In this document: piece by piece, positions 1 through 5,971 of the stretch
How the letters are laid out: each line of letters opens with the position of its first letter
Position numbering within the stretch: position 1 is the first letter of the stretch
Assembly (NCBI GenBank): GCA_041477005.1
Contig: JBGOUJ010000221.1
Coordinates: forward strand, 1-10,791
Length of the DNA: 10,791 nt
Direction: 5' to 3'
Source: JBGOUJ01 sp041477005
GTDB taxonomy: Bacteria > Acidobacteriota > Terriglobia > Bryobacterales > JACQDG01
Program-made: the position numbers and the translations under genes
The notes under the pieces: model-generated
What the model saw: only the letters and a program-made list of their open reading frames with translations
The model's database searches: none
What the model was told of the DNA's origin: nothing

Positions 1-1687
1 CCTCTCTGTTATACCCGCGGCGGTATTCGACGCCGGTCTTCACCCCATGCTTACCGTGAAACGTCGAAATCGAGTCCAGGAGCTGCGTATCGGTGACCGG
101 CGTCGGAATGCGAGCCACCGCCGCGTTGGCGGCGCCTGGTGCGCCAAGCGAGGCATATCCGTTGATATTGAACGTGGGAAAGGCGGCGTTGCTCACGTTG
201 GCCAATCCAAGGGACTGCGCCAGCCCCTGGCCGGCCCCGAACCGCCGCTGGATAAAGCTGCGTCGGTCATAACTGACCTGAAGATTATTGAGCAGCGTCG
301 GGCTGAAGGTGTGCAGGTAACTGCCCATGAAACTCTGAATGCGGCCGTCGGTTGTGCCGGCGTTGGGATCCGAGACTGGAATTCCATAAGAGCCGTCATC
401 TTCCTGGTTGTAGTCGTTGATGTAGTAGCGCGCGGTCAACTGGTCGTAGTCGGTCAGGCGGTGATCCAATCTGCCGACGAGGATATCCCGGCGCAGCGTC
501 GAATGGCTGTTCGCGCCGAAGTTGCTCGCGGCCCCGGCGCCGCCGGCGGTAGAGGCCCGGTTCGGCAGAGGGATGTAGGCAAGAGCCGCCACGGCGACCG
601 GATCCAGGCTGCTCTGCGGAATGATGTTTCCGGAGTAGGGCTGCTTCTTGCCGCTCGCGAGCGTTGCCGGATCGTAAATGGTGCTCTGGAGCGCCGAAAA
701 ATCACCCTGCCGCTCCGCCAGCGTCGGCACTGTATACACGGCGGCGCTTCCGAAGGTTTCGCGGGTCTCCTCCCAGCTCGCGAAGAAGTGCGTCTTGTCT
801 TTGATGACCGGCCCGCCGAGCGAGCCGCCGAATTGGTGCAGGTTCAAGGGCGGCGTGGCCGCGGCGAAGAAGTTCCGTGCATCGAGCGCGTTATTGCGCG
901 CGAAATCGAATACGCTGCCATGAAACTGGTTGGTCCCGGAGCGCGTGGAAAGGGCGATGATGCCTCCGGTCGAGTGACCGTATTCGGCCGAGTAGTTGTT
1001 GGAGATCACCCGGAACTCCTGCATCGCATCCAGCGGCAGGCTGGTCTGCTGTTGGGGCCGTGTAACCCCCACCGCGTTCGTTACGTTTCCGCCGTCCAGC
1101 GTAAAATCCTGGTTGCGCGCGCGTCCCCCGGCCACAGAGAAAACCGGATAGTTTTCCGCGCCCTCGCCGCTTGTGACCATGACAACGCCGGGCGAAAGGC
1201 TTACCAGCGAACTGGCCGCCCGATTCGGCAGCGGGAGATTGTCGATCATCTTGTGATTCACAAGCTGGCCAATGCTCGAAGATTGCGAATCGATTGGCGG
1301 GAGCGTGCCCAAGACTTCGATGGTCTGATTCTGCTGGCCTACCCTCAGGACAAAGTCGACGGCCAGAGTCTGCGCCACCTCCAGGAGGATGCCCTTGCGC
1401 ACCAACGGCTCAAAACCGGCGCCACGAACCTCGATCCGGTAGGTTCCCGGAAGAAGCGCGGTCACGCGGTAAAGGCCTTCGCCGTTGGTGCGAACCGTGA
1501 GGCCTGAGCCCGATCCTTCGTTGATTGCTTTGACCTCCACCTCCGGAACAACAGCGGTCGATTCGTCTACGATTCTTCCCGTCAACGTACTCGTGCCCAC
1601 CTGCGCCGGCAGCGTCGCCACGAGCATCACAAACGGGGCCATCGTCAGGTAAGCACGAACCAAAGTCGAGATCGAGCGCGAAGTCAT
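1..1687 (-). CDS. TonB-dependent receptor, Oar-like, 5' part (runs off left edge)
   Basis: An open frame of 562 codons starts at ATG 1687 and has no stop before the window edge, so the C-terminal barrel is missing; acidobacterial members are usually about 1000-1200 residues. AAGGAG lies 6 nt before the ATG. Residues 1-29 look like a signal peptide (basic start, hydrophobic core, ending LPAQ). About 30-115 match a carboxypeptidase-regulatory-like beta-sandwich (GTSTLTGRIVDES, LPGTYRIEVRGAGF). A plug-like domain follows from about 120, with SVAGGRARNQDFTLDGG, YSAEYGHSTGGI and RSGTNQFHGSVFDFARNN, all typical of Oar-like receptors. It should sit in the outer membrane and import a bulky ligand using TonB energy; the substrate cannot be read from sequence. 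A polycysteine leader ORF lies 60 nt upstream, hinting at sulfur-linked control. The long plus-strand frame opposite it is a shadow. Confidence 0.92.
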   Translation of the reverse strand, partial: MTSRSISTLVRAYLTMAPFVMLVATLPAQVGTSTLTGRIVDESTAVVPEVEVKAINEGSGSGLTVRTNGEGLYRVTALLPGTYRIEVRGAGFEPLVRKGILLEVAQTLAVDFVLRVGQQNQTIEVLGTLPPIDSQSSSIGQLVNHKMIDNLPLPNRAASSLVSLSPGVVMVTSGEGAENYPVFSVAGGRARNQDFTLDGGNVTNAVGVTRPQQQTSLPLDAMQEFRVISNNYSAEYGHSTGGIIALSTRSGTNQFHGSVFDFARNNALDARNFFAAATPPLNLHQFGGSLGGPVIKDKTHFFASWEETRETFGSAAVYTVPTLAERQGDFSALQSTIYDPATLASGKKQPYSGNIIPQSSLDPVAVAALAYIPLPNRASTAGGAGAASNFGANSHSTLRRDILVGRLDHRLTDYDQLTARYYINDYNQEDDGSYGIPVSDPNAGTTDGRIQSFMGSYLHTFSPTLLNNLQVSYDRRSFIQRRFGAGQGLAQSLGLANVSNAAFPTFNINGYASLGAPGAANAAVARIPTPVTDTQLLDSISTFHGKHGVKTGVEYRRGYNRE

Positions 1688-1729
1688 CCTGTTCTCCTTG
1701 AAGCTATTAAATTAATGAAAGTAAATGAC

Positions 1730-1754
1730 TTGCTGTGGCTCGGTAGGTCAGCAA
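1730..1754 (-). promoter_or_regulatory. Candidate attenuator stem overlapping the Cys codons
   Basis: On the minus strand TTGCTG (1754-1749) and CAGCAA (1735-1730) form a perfect 6-bp inverted repeat with a 13-nt loop. The 5' arm covers the last cysteine codon and most of the leader stop codon, so a ribosome stalled on the Cys codons would mask it. The stem is short and may be fortuitous. The AT-rich stretch just downstream (about 1701-1729) could remain open around the receptor's ribosome-binding site. Confidence 0.3.
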
Positions 1755-1804
1755 CAACAGCGGCGCAGGAACTCGACGGGGGCGTTTGGAGCTTTGTCTA
1801 CCAT
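1748..1804 (-). CDS. Polycysteine leader peptide (uORF) of the TonB receptor gene
   Basis: The ORF reads MVDKAPNAPVEFLRRCCC-stop: 18 residues ending in two arginines and three consecutive cysteine codons (TGT TGT TGC) directly before TGA. It lies 60 nt upstream of the receptor ATG on the same strand. A plausible promoter puts transcription start within a few bases of its ATG, so the message would be leaderless or nearly so; AGGA sits too close to act as a normal ribosome site. Polycysteine short ORFs of this form are known in mycobacteria as cysteine-responsive attenuators: ribosome stalling at Cys codons changes the downstream RNA fold. That this ORF works in the same way is inference. It could be a chance ORF, but the Cys-Cys-Cys-stop ending, position, strand and promoter spacing all agree. 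Confidence 0.6.
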   Translation of the reverse strand: MVDKAPNAPVEFLRRCCC

Positions 1805-1812
1805 TCCTATAG

Positions 1813-1841
1813 AGATTAGGGTATTTGAAGGGAAAATGCAA
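1813..1841 (-). promoter_or_regulatory. Putative promoter of leader ORF and TonB receptor
   Basis: On the minus strand, -35 TTGCAT (1841-1836) and -10 TAATCT (1818-1813) are separated by exactly 17 nt. The predicted transcription start near 1806 is about two bases before the leader ATG at 1804. The -35 is weak (3 of 6) and the -10 moderate (4 of 6); the support is mainly spacing and position. Confidence 0.4.
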
Positions 1842-2011
1842 CTCCTGTTTTTGAACCCGCGCCCTCAGAACGCAATCCTGCTGCCACGGCCCCGCCGCCC
1901 GAGCGCCCACATCTTGACCCGGAACCGGAGTGATCGCCGCTGCAGTAGCCACACTATTCTCCACGCTTGCCTTGCCGGCTGCGTCAAACTGAAGGATGGC
2001 TGTTCCCGACA

Positions 2012-2650
2012 ATGTCTAAGTGTCCCCTGACCGGCCTGTTGGCGCTAGCAATCCTGGCGTGGGCCCAGGCCCCGGCCCAGAAATCGGTCACCGCAGCGGT
2101 CCAAGATCGGTATAATCGGATCCATTCGCTCCAGGCCGAGTTCCAGGAGACCCTCTCGTATGACGGCCGCACCCGCCGCCAGGAACGCGGCACCCTCTAC
2201 TTGCTGCGCCCGCGCAAGATGCGCTGGGATTACAAGGAGCCGGCCGGCAAGATGTTCGTCTCCGACGGCAAGATGTTTTACCTCTACAGCCCCAACTCGA
2301 ACCAGTTCCAGAAGATCAAGCCGAAGGAAATCGAAGACCTCCGCGCCCCGCTTGCCTTCCTGCTAGGCAAGCTGGATTTTCAAAAGGAATTCGGCCAGCT
2401 CTCGGTCAAGTCCACTCCGGAAGCGATCGAGCTTAAGGCCGGCCCGCGCTCCCCGCAGGAAGGGTACAACCAGGCCGTCTTCACCTTTGATCCCAAGACC
2501 TACCAAATCCGGCGCATCGTTATCGACGGCCAGGACGGCCTGACCACCGAGTTCCTCTTCTCGGGTGAAACCTTGAACCCGCCGCTCGAAGCCCGGTTGT
2601 TTCAGTTCCAGCCTCCCGCCGGCGCCGAGCCGGTGGAAACCGTGCGCTAA
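2012..2650 (+). CDS. lolA: LolA-like outer-membrane lipoprotein carrier protein
   Basis: A 212-residue protein from ATG 2012. LolA is the periplasmic chaperone that takes lipoproteins from the LolCDE transporter to the outer membrane. The start is a short signal peptide (MSKCPLTGLLALAILAWAQA) followed by about 190 residues with LolA-family features: a helix with HSLQAEFQETL, then GTLYLLRPRKMRWDY, a SDGKMFYLY strand, a PLAFLLGKLDF segment, and FTFDPKTYQIRRIVIDGQDG. Length fits the family (about 200). An upstream in-frame ATG at 1967 would add 15 residues unlike a signal peptide, so 2012 is preferred. GAAGGA at 1991-1996 lies 15 nt upstream, farther than usual. It is divergent from the receptor gene; no lolB or lolCDE is visible. 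It ends 21 nt before a toxin-antitoxin module. Confidence 0.82.
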   Translation: MSKCPLTGLLALAILAWAQAPAQKSVTAAVQDRYNRIHSLQAEFQETLSYDGRTRRQERGTLYLLRPRKMRWDYKEPAGKMFVSDGKMFYLYSPNSNQFQKIKPKEIEDLRAPLAFLLGKLDFQKEFGQLSVKSTPEAIELKAGPRSPQEGYNQAVFTFDPKTYQIRRIVIDGQDGLTTEFLFSGETLNPPLEARLFQFQPPAGAEPVETVR

Positions 2651-2659
2651 TAACGAACT

Positions 2660-2685
2660 GGTCATGATATAATGACCATGGTCAT
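2660..2685 (+). promoter_or_regulatory. Palindromic operator with extended -10 at the antitoxin start
   Basis: GGTCAT (2660-2665) and ATGACC (2672-2677) form an inverted repeat around a 6-nt spacer, and ATGACCATGGTCAT (2672-2685) is a perfect 14-bp palindrome, so the same half-site occurs three times. TGATATAAT (2665-2673) is a full extended -10 element, with no clear -35. Predicted transcription start is near 2680, a few bases before ATG 2684. Phd-type antitoxins repress their own promoter through palindromes, so this is a likely autoregulatory site. Confidence 0.6.
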
Positions 2686-2917
2686 GAAACAGCAAATCGC
2701 GGCAGGTGTCTTCAAAGCCAAGTGCCTCAGTCTGCTCGATGAAGTCCAGCAGAAGCGCACGGAGATCGTCATCACCAAGCGCGGCAAACCCGTCGCCCGC
2801 CTTGTCCCGGTCGAGGACAACCCGCCCGCCGAGCTGTTTGGGCGGATGAAGGGGACGTTCAAGATCGTCGGCGACATCGTCAGCCCCCTCGGCGAGCGCT
2901 GGGAAGCCGATGAATAA
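2684..2917 (+). CDS. Phd/YefM-type antitoxin
   Basis: A 77-residue protein, MKQQIAAGVFKAKCLSLL and onward. It has the Phd/YefM layout: an N-terminal DNA-binding and dimerisation part with FKAKCLSLLDEV and VITKRGKPVARLVPV (to about residue 45), then a C-terminal toxin-binding tail with FKIVGDIVSPLGERWEA. It should neutralise the PIN toxin encoded next and repress their shared promoter. ATGs at 2672 and 2678 are in frame; 2684 is preferred because 2672 overlaps the -10 element and family members usually begin close to IAAGxFK. There is no Shine-Dalgarno sequence, which fits a short-leader message. Its stop overlaps the toxin start by 8 nt (ATGAATAA). The antitoxin at 5020-5259 shares the GDIVSP tail motif. 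Confidence 0.85.
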   Translation: MKQQIAAGVFKAKCLSLLDEVQQKRTEIVITKRGKPVARLVPVEDNPPAELFGRMKGTFKIVGDIVSPLGERWEADE

Positions 2918-3338
2918 CGGCTCCGGCCCCCTCCTGCTGGACACGCACTGCTGGCTCTGGGTCGAAGGAGGGTTACTGGAAAGGTTCTCCAAGCCCGGCC
3001 TTGGCGCCCTCGAGGAAGCCCGCCGCGCCCATAGCATCCTGGTTTCGGTGATCTCCATATGGGAAATTGGCATGCTCGAGTCCAAAGGCCGCATCGAGCT
3101 CCACATGCCCTGCGAGGAATGGGTCCGCCAAGCCCTGGCCGGTCCCGGTCTTACCCTGGTCGGCCTGACCCCCGAAGTCGCCATCGACAGCAGCCGTCTC
3201 CCGGGCGTCCTGCACGGCGACCCCTCCGACCGCATCCTGGTCGCAACCGCCCGCCGCCTCGGAGCCCGCCTCCTCACCCATGACCGCAACCTCCTCGATT
3301 ACGGCCGCCGCCACCACGCCAGAATCCTTGCCGCCTGA
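2910..3338 (+). CDS. PIN-domain toxin (VapC-like ribonuclease)
   Basis: A 142-residue PIN-domain protein, expected to be a metal-dependent ribonuclease toxin held inactive by the preceding antitoxin. The acidic residues that bind the metal are all present: D11 in LLLDTHCWLW, E52 in SIWEIG, D104 and D107 in HGDPSDR, and D125 in THDRN. The DTHxWLW and GDPxDR signatures mark the PIN group usually paired with Phd-type rather than AbrB-type antitoxins. It starts inside the antitoxin's last codons, implying translational coupling. No damage is visible, so this module looks functional. The RNA target cannot be predicted. Confidence 0.87.
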   Translation: MNNGSGPLLLDTHCWLWVEGGLLERFSKPGLGALEEARRAHSILVSVISIWEIGMLESKGRIELHMPCEEWVRQALAGPGLTLVGLTPEVAIDSSRLPGVLHGDPSDRILVATARRLGARLLTHDRNLLDYGRRHHARILAA

Positions 3339-3409
3339 CCCCACCACCCGCAACCCCGAGCTCAACTCCCCTCCACGCCGGCGTCCATTCCCACGTCATT
3401 GTTTGTTTA

Positions 3410-4618
3410 ATGGCTGAGTTCGTTCTCAAATACGCGGACGCCCAGGGCCAGGTGAAGCAGCAGGTTGAGAGCGCCGTCTCCGAAGTTGAGCTGCGCGAGC
3501 GCTACACCCAGCGGGGCCTGCTGGTCTATTCGGTCAAGCCGCGGGGCGGCGTCACCGGTTTGCAGGGCCGCCTGCGCCGGCCGAAGAAGCTCGACCTCGC
3601 CCAGTTCCTGATTTTCAACCAGCAGTTCGTGACCCTGATCCGCGCCGGCCTGCCCATTCTGAAGTCGCTCGAGCTGCTCTCTTCGAGCCTCAGCAGTCCC
3701 AAACTGGCCGGGTACATCCGCAAGGCCCGCGAGGACGTCAAGAGCGGCTCTCTGCTCTCCGATGCTTTCCGGGCGCAAACCGTCTTCCCGCCGATCTACA
3801 CGACCTCGGTCATGGCGGGGGAGAAGTCCGGCAGCCTGGTCGAGGTCATCGAGCGTTACGTCACCTACCAGAAGCTGGCCCTGGCCGTGCGCAAGAAGGT
3901 CCTGGTCTCGCTGCTCTATCCCTCCCTGCTGATCGTCCTGGTGATTATCCTGGTGATCTTCCTGGTCACCTACGTGGTGCCCAGTTTCGCCGAGTTGTAC
4001 GCCGGCATGCAGGCCGAGTTGCCGCCGATGACGCAGTTCCTGGTTTACGTCGGCTCGGCCGCCAAGAACTACATTCTGTTCTTCGCCGCCGGCGCCATCC
4101 TGGCCGGCTTTCTGTTTTCCTGGTGGCTGCGAGGCCCGCGCGCCCAAGCACAGTTCGACCGCCTGAAGCTCCACATACCGCTGTTTGGCAACATCTGGAT
4201 CAAGTACCAGGTGGCGCAGTTCTCCCGCGTCCTGAGCACGCTGCTGGTCGGCGGTATCCCGCTGTTACAAGCCCTGGAGACTTCCGGCGACTCGCTCGGC
4301 AACCAGCTTCTGCGCAACGGCATCGCCGCGGCGAGCAAGCTGGTGAAGGAAGGCCGGCCACTCTCGGCGGGCCTGGAGCAGACCGGCATCATGCCGCGCC
4401 TAGCCATCGAGATGATCGAGGTCGGCGAGTCGACCGGCGCGCTCCCCGCCATGCTCAACAGCGTCGCCGAGTTTTTCGAGGAGGACGTCAACACCCGGAT
4501 GACCGCCGCCCTGTCGCTGATCGAGCCGGTGATCATGCTCATCATGGGCGCCTTCGTGGCCTTCGTCCTGGTATCGCTCTATCTGCCGATCTTCAGCCTG
4601 GCGGAAAAGATCCACTAG
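3410..4618 (+). CDS. pilC: Type IV pilus / type II secretion platform protein (PilC/GspF family)
   Basis: A 402-residue inner-membrane protein of the T2SSF family, which forms the platform on which the PilB/GspE and PilT ATPases act. Two T2SSF repeats are visible: about 61-187 (LDLAQFLIFNQQFVTLIRAG, VMAGEKSGSLVEVIERY) and about 262-390 (QFSRVLSTLLVGGIPLLQALE, MIEVGESTGALPAML). Hydrophobic segments lie near 164-190, 221-240 and 371-393, the usual three. A short soluble N-terminal domain precedes the first repeat. Length matches PilC (about 400). There is no Shine-Dalgarno sequence before ATG 3410. No pilus ATPase or pilin gene is nearby, so assignment to pilus versus secretion is by resemblance only. 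It is flanked by two PIN modules and ends 6 nt from the convergent toxin gene. Confidence 0.88.
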   Translation: MAEFVLKYADAQGQVKQQVESAVSEVELRERYTQRGLLVYSVKPRGGVTGLQGRLRRPKKLDLAQFLIFNQQFVTLIRAGLPILKSLELLSSSLSSPKLAGYIRKAREDVKSGSLLSDAFRAQTVFPPIYTTSVMAGEKSGSLVEVIERYVTYQKLALAVRKKVLVSLLYPSLLIVLVIILVIFLVTYVVPSFAELYAGMQAELPPMTQFLVYVGSAAKNYILFFAAGAILAGFLFSWWLRGPRAQAQFDRLKLHIPLFGNIWIKYQVAQFSRVLSTLLVGGIPLLQALETSGDSLGNQLLRNGIAAASKLVKEGRPLSAGLEQTGIMPRLAIEMIEVGESTGALPAMLNSVAEFFEEDVNTRMTAALSLIEPVIMLIMGAFVAFVLVSLYLPIFSLAEKIH

Positions 4619-4624
4619 CTCCAT

Positions 4625-5020
4625 TCAGCGATTCGCGAGGACGGGAACGACCCCAGCTCGAATCAGGCGTTCGTCGGATGTGACGAGCGTGAGAGCGAAC
4701 ACTTTGGCCGTGGCCACCAGAAGGCGGTCTGCCGGATCGCGATGCGGCAGACCCACGCTTCGCGTTGCCAGCGCCACCTCGTGCGTGATGGGGGCTTCGA
4801 TCAAGGGCGCGGCGCGCGCAGCCTTAGCGATCCACGCCTCCACATCTTCCTCCAGCGCAACGCGCCCCTTGTCGCAAAGCACGACGAGCTCCCACGTGCT
4901 GATAGCCGATAGCCACAGCTCGTTCGCCGGATCCTCGAGCTCTCGAGCAACCCGCCGGCTGAGCCTTCGCGGCTCGAGCAGACTCCACAACCAAATGTGC
5001 GTGTCCAGCAAAAGACGCAT
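4625..5020 (-). CDS. PIN-domain toxin beside a damaged antitoxin
   Basis: A 131-residue PIN protein, same group as the toxin at 2910-3338. The expected metal-binding acids are D6 (LLLDTHIWLW), E44 (STWELV), D95 and D98 (RDPADRLL) and D116 (TSDERL). Nothing in it is broken, so it should be an active ribonuclease if expressed. Its ATG overlaps the antitoxin stop by one base (TGATG), implying coupled translation. The antitoxin frame carries a premature TAG, so this toxin lacks an obvious full-length partner, unless the amber codon is bypassed or an antitoxin from elsewhere substitutes. Its 3' end faces pilC across 6 nt with no terminator visible. Confidence 0.87.
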   Translation of the reverse strand: MRLLLDTHIWLWSLLEPRRLSRRVARELEDPANELWLSAISTWELVVLCDKGRVALEEDVEAWIAKAARAAPLIEAPITHEVALATRSVGLPHRDPADRLLVATAKVFALTLVTSDERLIRAGVVPVLANR

Positions 5021-5259
5021 CAGCGAAGCGCTTCCCAGTCCTTTTCTTCGCTTGCGGGAGATACGATGTCGCCCCGAATGAGGCCTGTGCGGGCAAGGCT
5101 GCCGATCCAGCCGCCGGGCCGTTGCGGAGCGGAAGGCGGAACCACCTACGCAACCGGCTTGCCGAATCGAGTAATCCGAACCGGCTTCCGCGTTTTCCGG
5201 ACTCGTTCGAGCACCGCCAGGCAGGTGGCCTTGAACTTGGAGATGGCGATCTCTTCCAT
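5020..5259 (-). pseudogene. Phd-type antitoxin interrupted by an in-frame amber codon
   Basis: From ATG 5259 the frame reads MEEIAISKFKATCLAVLERV then a segment ending GKPVA, and hits TAG at 5148-5146. The same frame then continues for 41 codons (VVPPSAPQRPGGWIGSL, GLIRGDIVSP, EKDWEALR) to TGA at 5022-5020. GKPVA-x-VVP is a conserved Phd motif, so TAG most simply replaces a single Gln, Glu or Lys codon; no indel is present. The N-terminal DNA-binding half (37 residues) could still be made; the toxin-binding tail could not, short of readthrough or restart. A GTG follows the TAG directly. Either a recent pseudogene or a sequencing error. The toxin downstream is intact. Confidence 0.78.
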
Positions 5260-5271
5260 GGGACTAGTCAG

Positions 5272-5300
5272 ATTGTACCATGGTCTGAAAAGATGGTCCA
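5272..5300 (-). promoter_or_regulatory. Promoter with ACCATGGT palindromes, second PIN module
   Basis: On the minus strand -35 TGGACC (5300-5295) and -10 TACAAT (5277-5272) are 17 nt apart; transcription would start near 5265, about six bases before the antitoxin ATG. The spacer's downstream edge holds the palindrome ACCATGGT (5277-5284), and a CCAT/ATGG inverted repeat lies at 5298-5307. ACCATGGT also forms the core of the operator of the first PIN module, suggesting related autoregulation. Confidence 0.5.
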
Positions 5301-5378
5301 TTCATGGTTTCGACGGATTGTGGAGGCCGGCAGCGGCCCCACCCGATGCCATCGTTCCGATCGACCCAGGCCGCTAGT

Positions 5379-5732
5379 TCACATCCGCTTCGCCGTTATG
5401 TCGAAGCTGTTCCCGTCGAAGTCTACTTTGAGCTTGATCTCGTTGCCGCTGATCTTGCCCTTGTAAGTGAACGTGCCGAACGGCCGGTCGGCCGAGAACG
5501 AGATGTCGTCGCCGCTGACCTTACCGTCCTTGATCGGCGTCTCGTCCTGCGATCCCGCGACCGTGCCGGTCAGCTTGCCGCCGTCCATCTTGAAGGTGAA
5601 CGTGTTGGTCCGCTGGGTCCCATCCGGGGTGGTGAACTCCGCCTTCCACTTGCCGCTGACGTCCGCCGCCGCTGCCGCCAGCGCCAGCAGGACGCCTACC
5701 GCCACAACCCACAGCCCAATCCGCTTTCTCAT
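5379..5732 (-). CDS. Small exported protein of unknown function
   Basis: A 117-residue protein starting at ATG 5732, with GAGG 8 nt upstream; an in-frame start 33 nt earlier would put eleven non-signal residues before the basic start and is rejected. Residues 1-23 form a signal peptide (MRKRIGLWVVAVGVLLALAAAAA). The mature part is a run of short beta-strand-like units with Gly turns: DVSGKWKAEF, GGKLTGTVAG, IKDGKVSGDDISFSA, TFTYKGKISGNEIKLKVDF. This looks like a small beta-barrel or sandwich. Similar small secreted proteins recur in acidobacteria as I recall them; I know no assigned function. There are no cysteines in the mature part and no lipobox. It is a single gene between the second PIN module and the broken nucleotidyltransferase remnant. 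Confidence 0.75.
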   Translation of the reverse strand: MRKRIGLWVVAVGVLLALAAAAADVSGKWKAEFTTPDGTQRTNTFTFKMDGGKLTGTVAGSQDETPIKDGKVSGDDISFSADRPFGTFTYKGKISGNEIKLKVDFDGNSFDITAKRM

Positions 5733-5861
5733 GGTAGTGACCTCGTGTCCGTGTAACAATACCACGCCCGGCGGCGCCCGTGTGCAACAGTCGAGCCACG
5801 ATCAGCCATCACCTTTCAGCACTCCCGACGCTCCGGTTGTTGATAGCTGACCGCTGAAAAG

Positions 5862-5971
5862 CTACGTGGTGCCTCTCTCTTCCAGGATCGCCTCCAGTTC
5901 GGCAATGGCATCAGGATAAACTCGACGCCGGCATCGGCCAGAGTCGTGAGCAGCGCCGGGAAGTCTGTCAT
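5862..5971 (-). pseudogene. Internally deleted nucleotidyltransferase-like gene remnant
   Basis: ATG 5971 overlaps the preceding stop as ATGA and begins MTDFPALLTTLADAGVEFIL, which I recognise as the usual start of small nucleotidyltransferase-fold proteins (normally continuing into a GG-containing active-site segment). The frame then breaks. In another frame DAIAELEAILEERGTT-stop follows at once, resembling the C-terminal end of the same family. The 110-nt remnant therefore seems to be the first 20 and last 16 codons of one gene, with roughly 150 or more codons and the catalytic core deleted, leaving it out of frame. Family identity is from memory of sequence patterns and needs a search. It is the second gene of a two-gene module with the 63-residue ORF upstream. 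Confidence 0.6.

Noticed and set aside
47..1507. A 486-codon plus-strand open frame
   Set aside because: It is antisense to the TonB receptor frame, which has clear domains, a signal peptide and a ribosome-binding site. The plus-strand translation has no recognisable domain.
1995..2018. A 7-codon ORF overlapping the lolA start
   Set aside because: It has no usable ribosome-binding site and no special codons; chance occurrence is likely.
1707..2030. Overlapping 101-codon frames on both strands between the receptor and lolA
   Set aside because: Neither has a recognisable domain or suitable start. The short polycysteine ORF and promoter explain part of this region better.
2363..3289. A 308-codon minus-strand open frame
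   Set aside because: It spans three well-supported plus-strand genes and has no motifs of its own.
4619..4624. Bidirectional terminator between pilC and the convergent PIN toxin
   Set aside because: Only 6 nt separate the stops and no hairpin with T tracts is visible.
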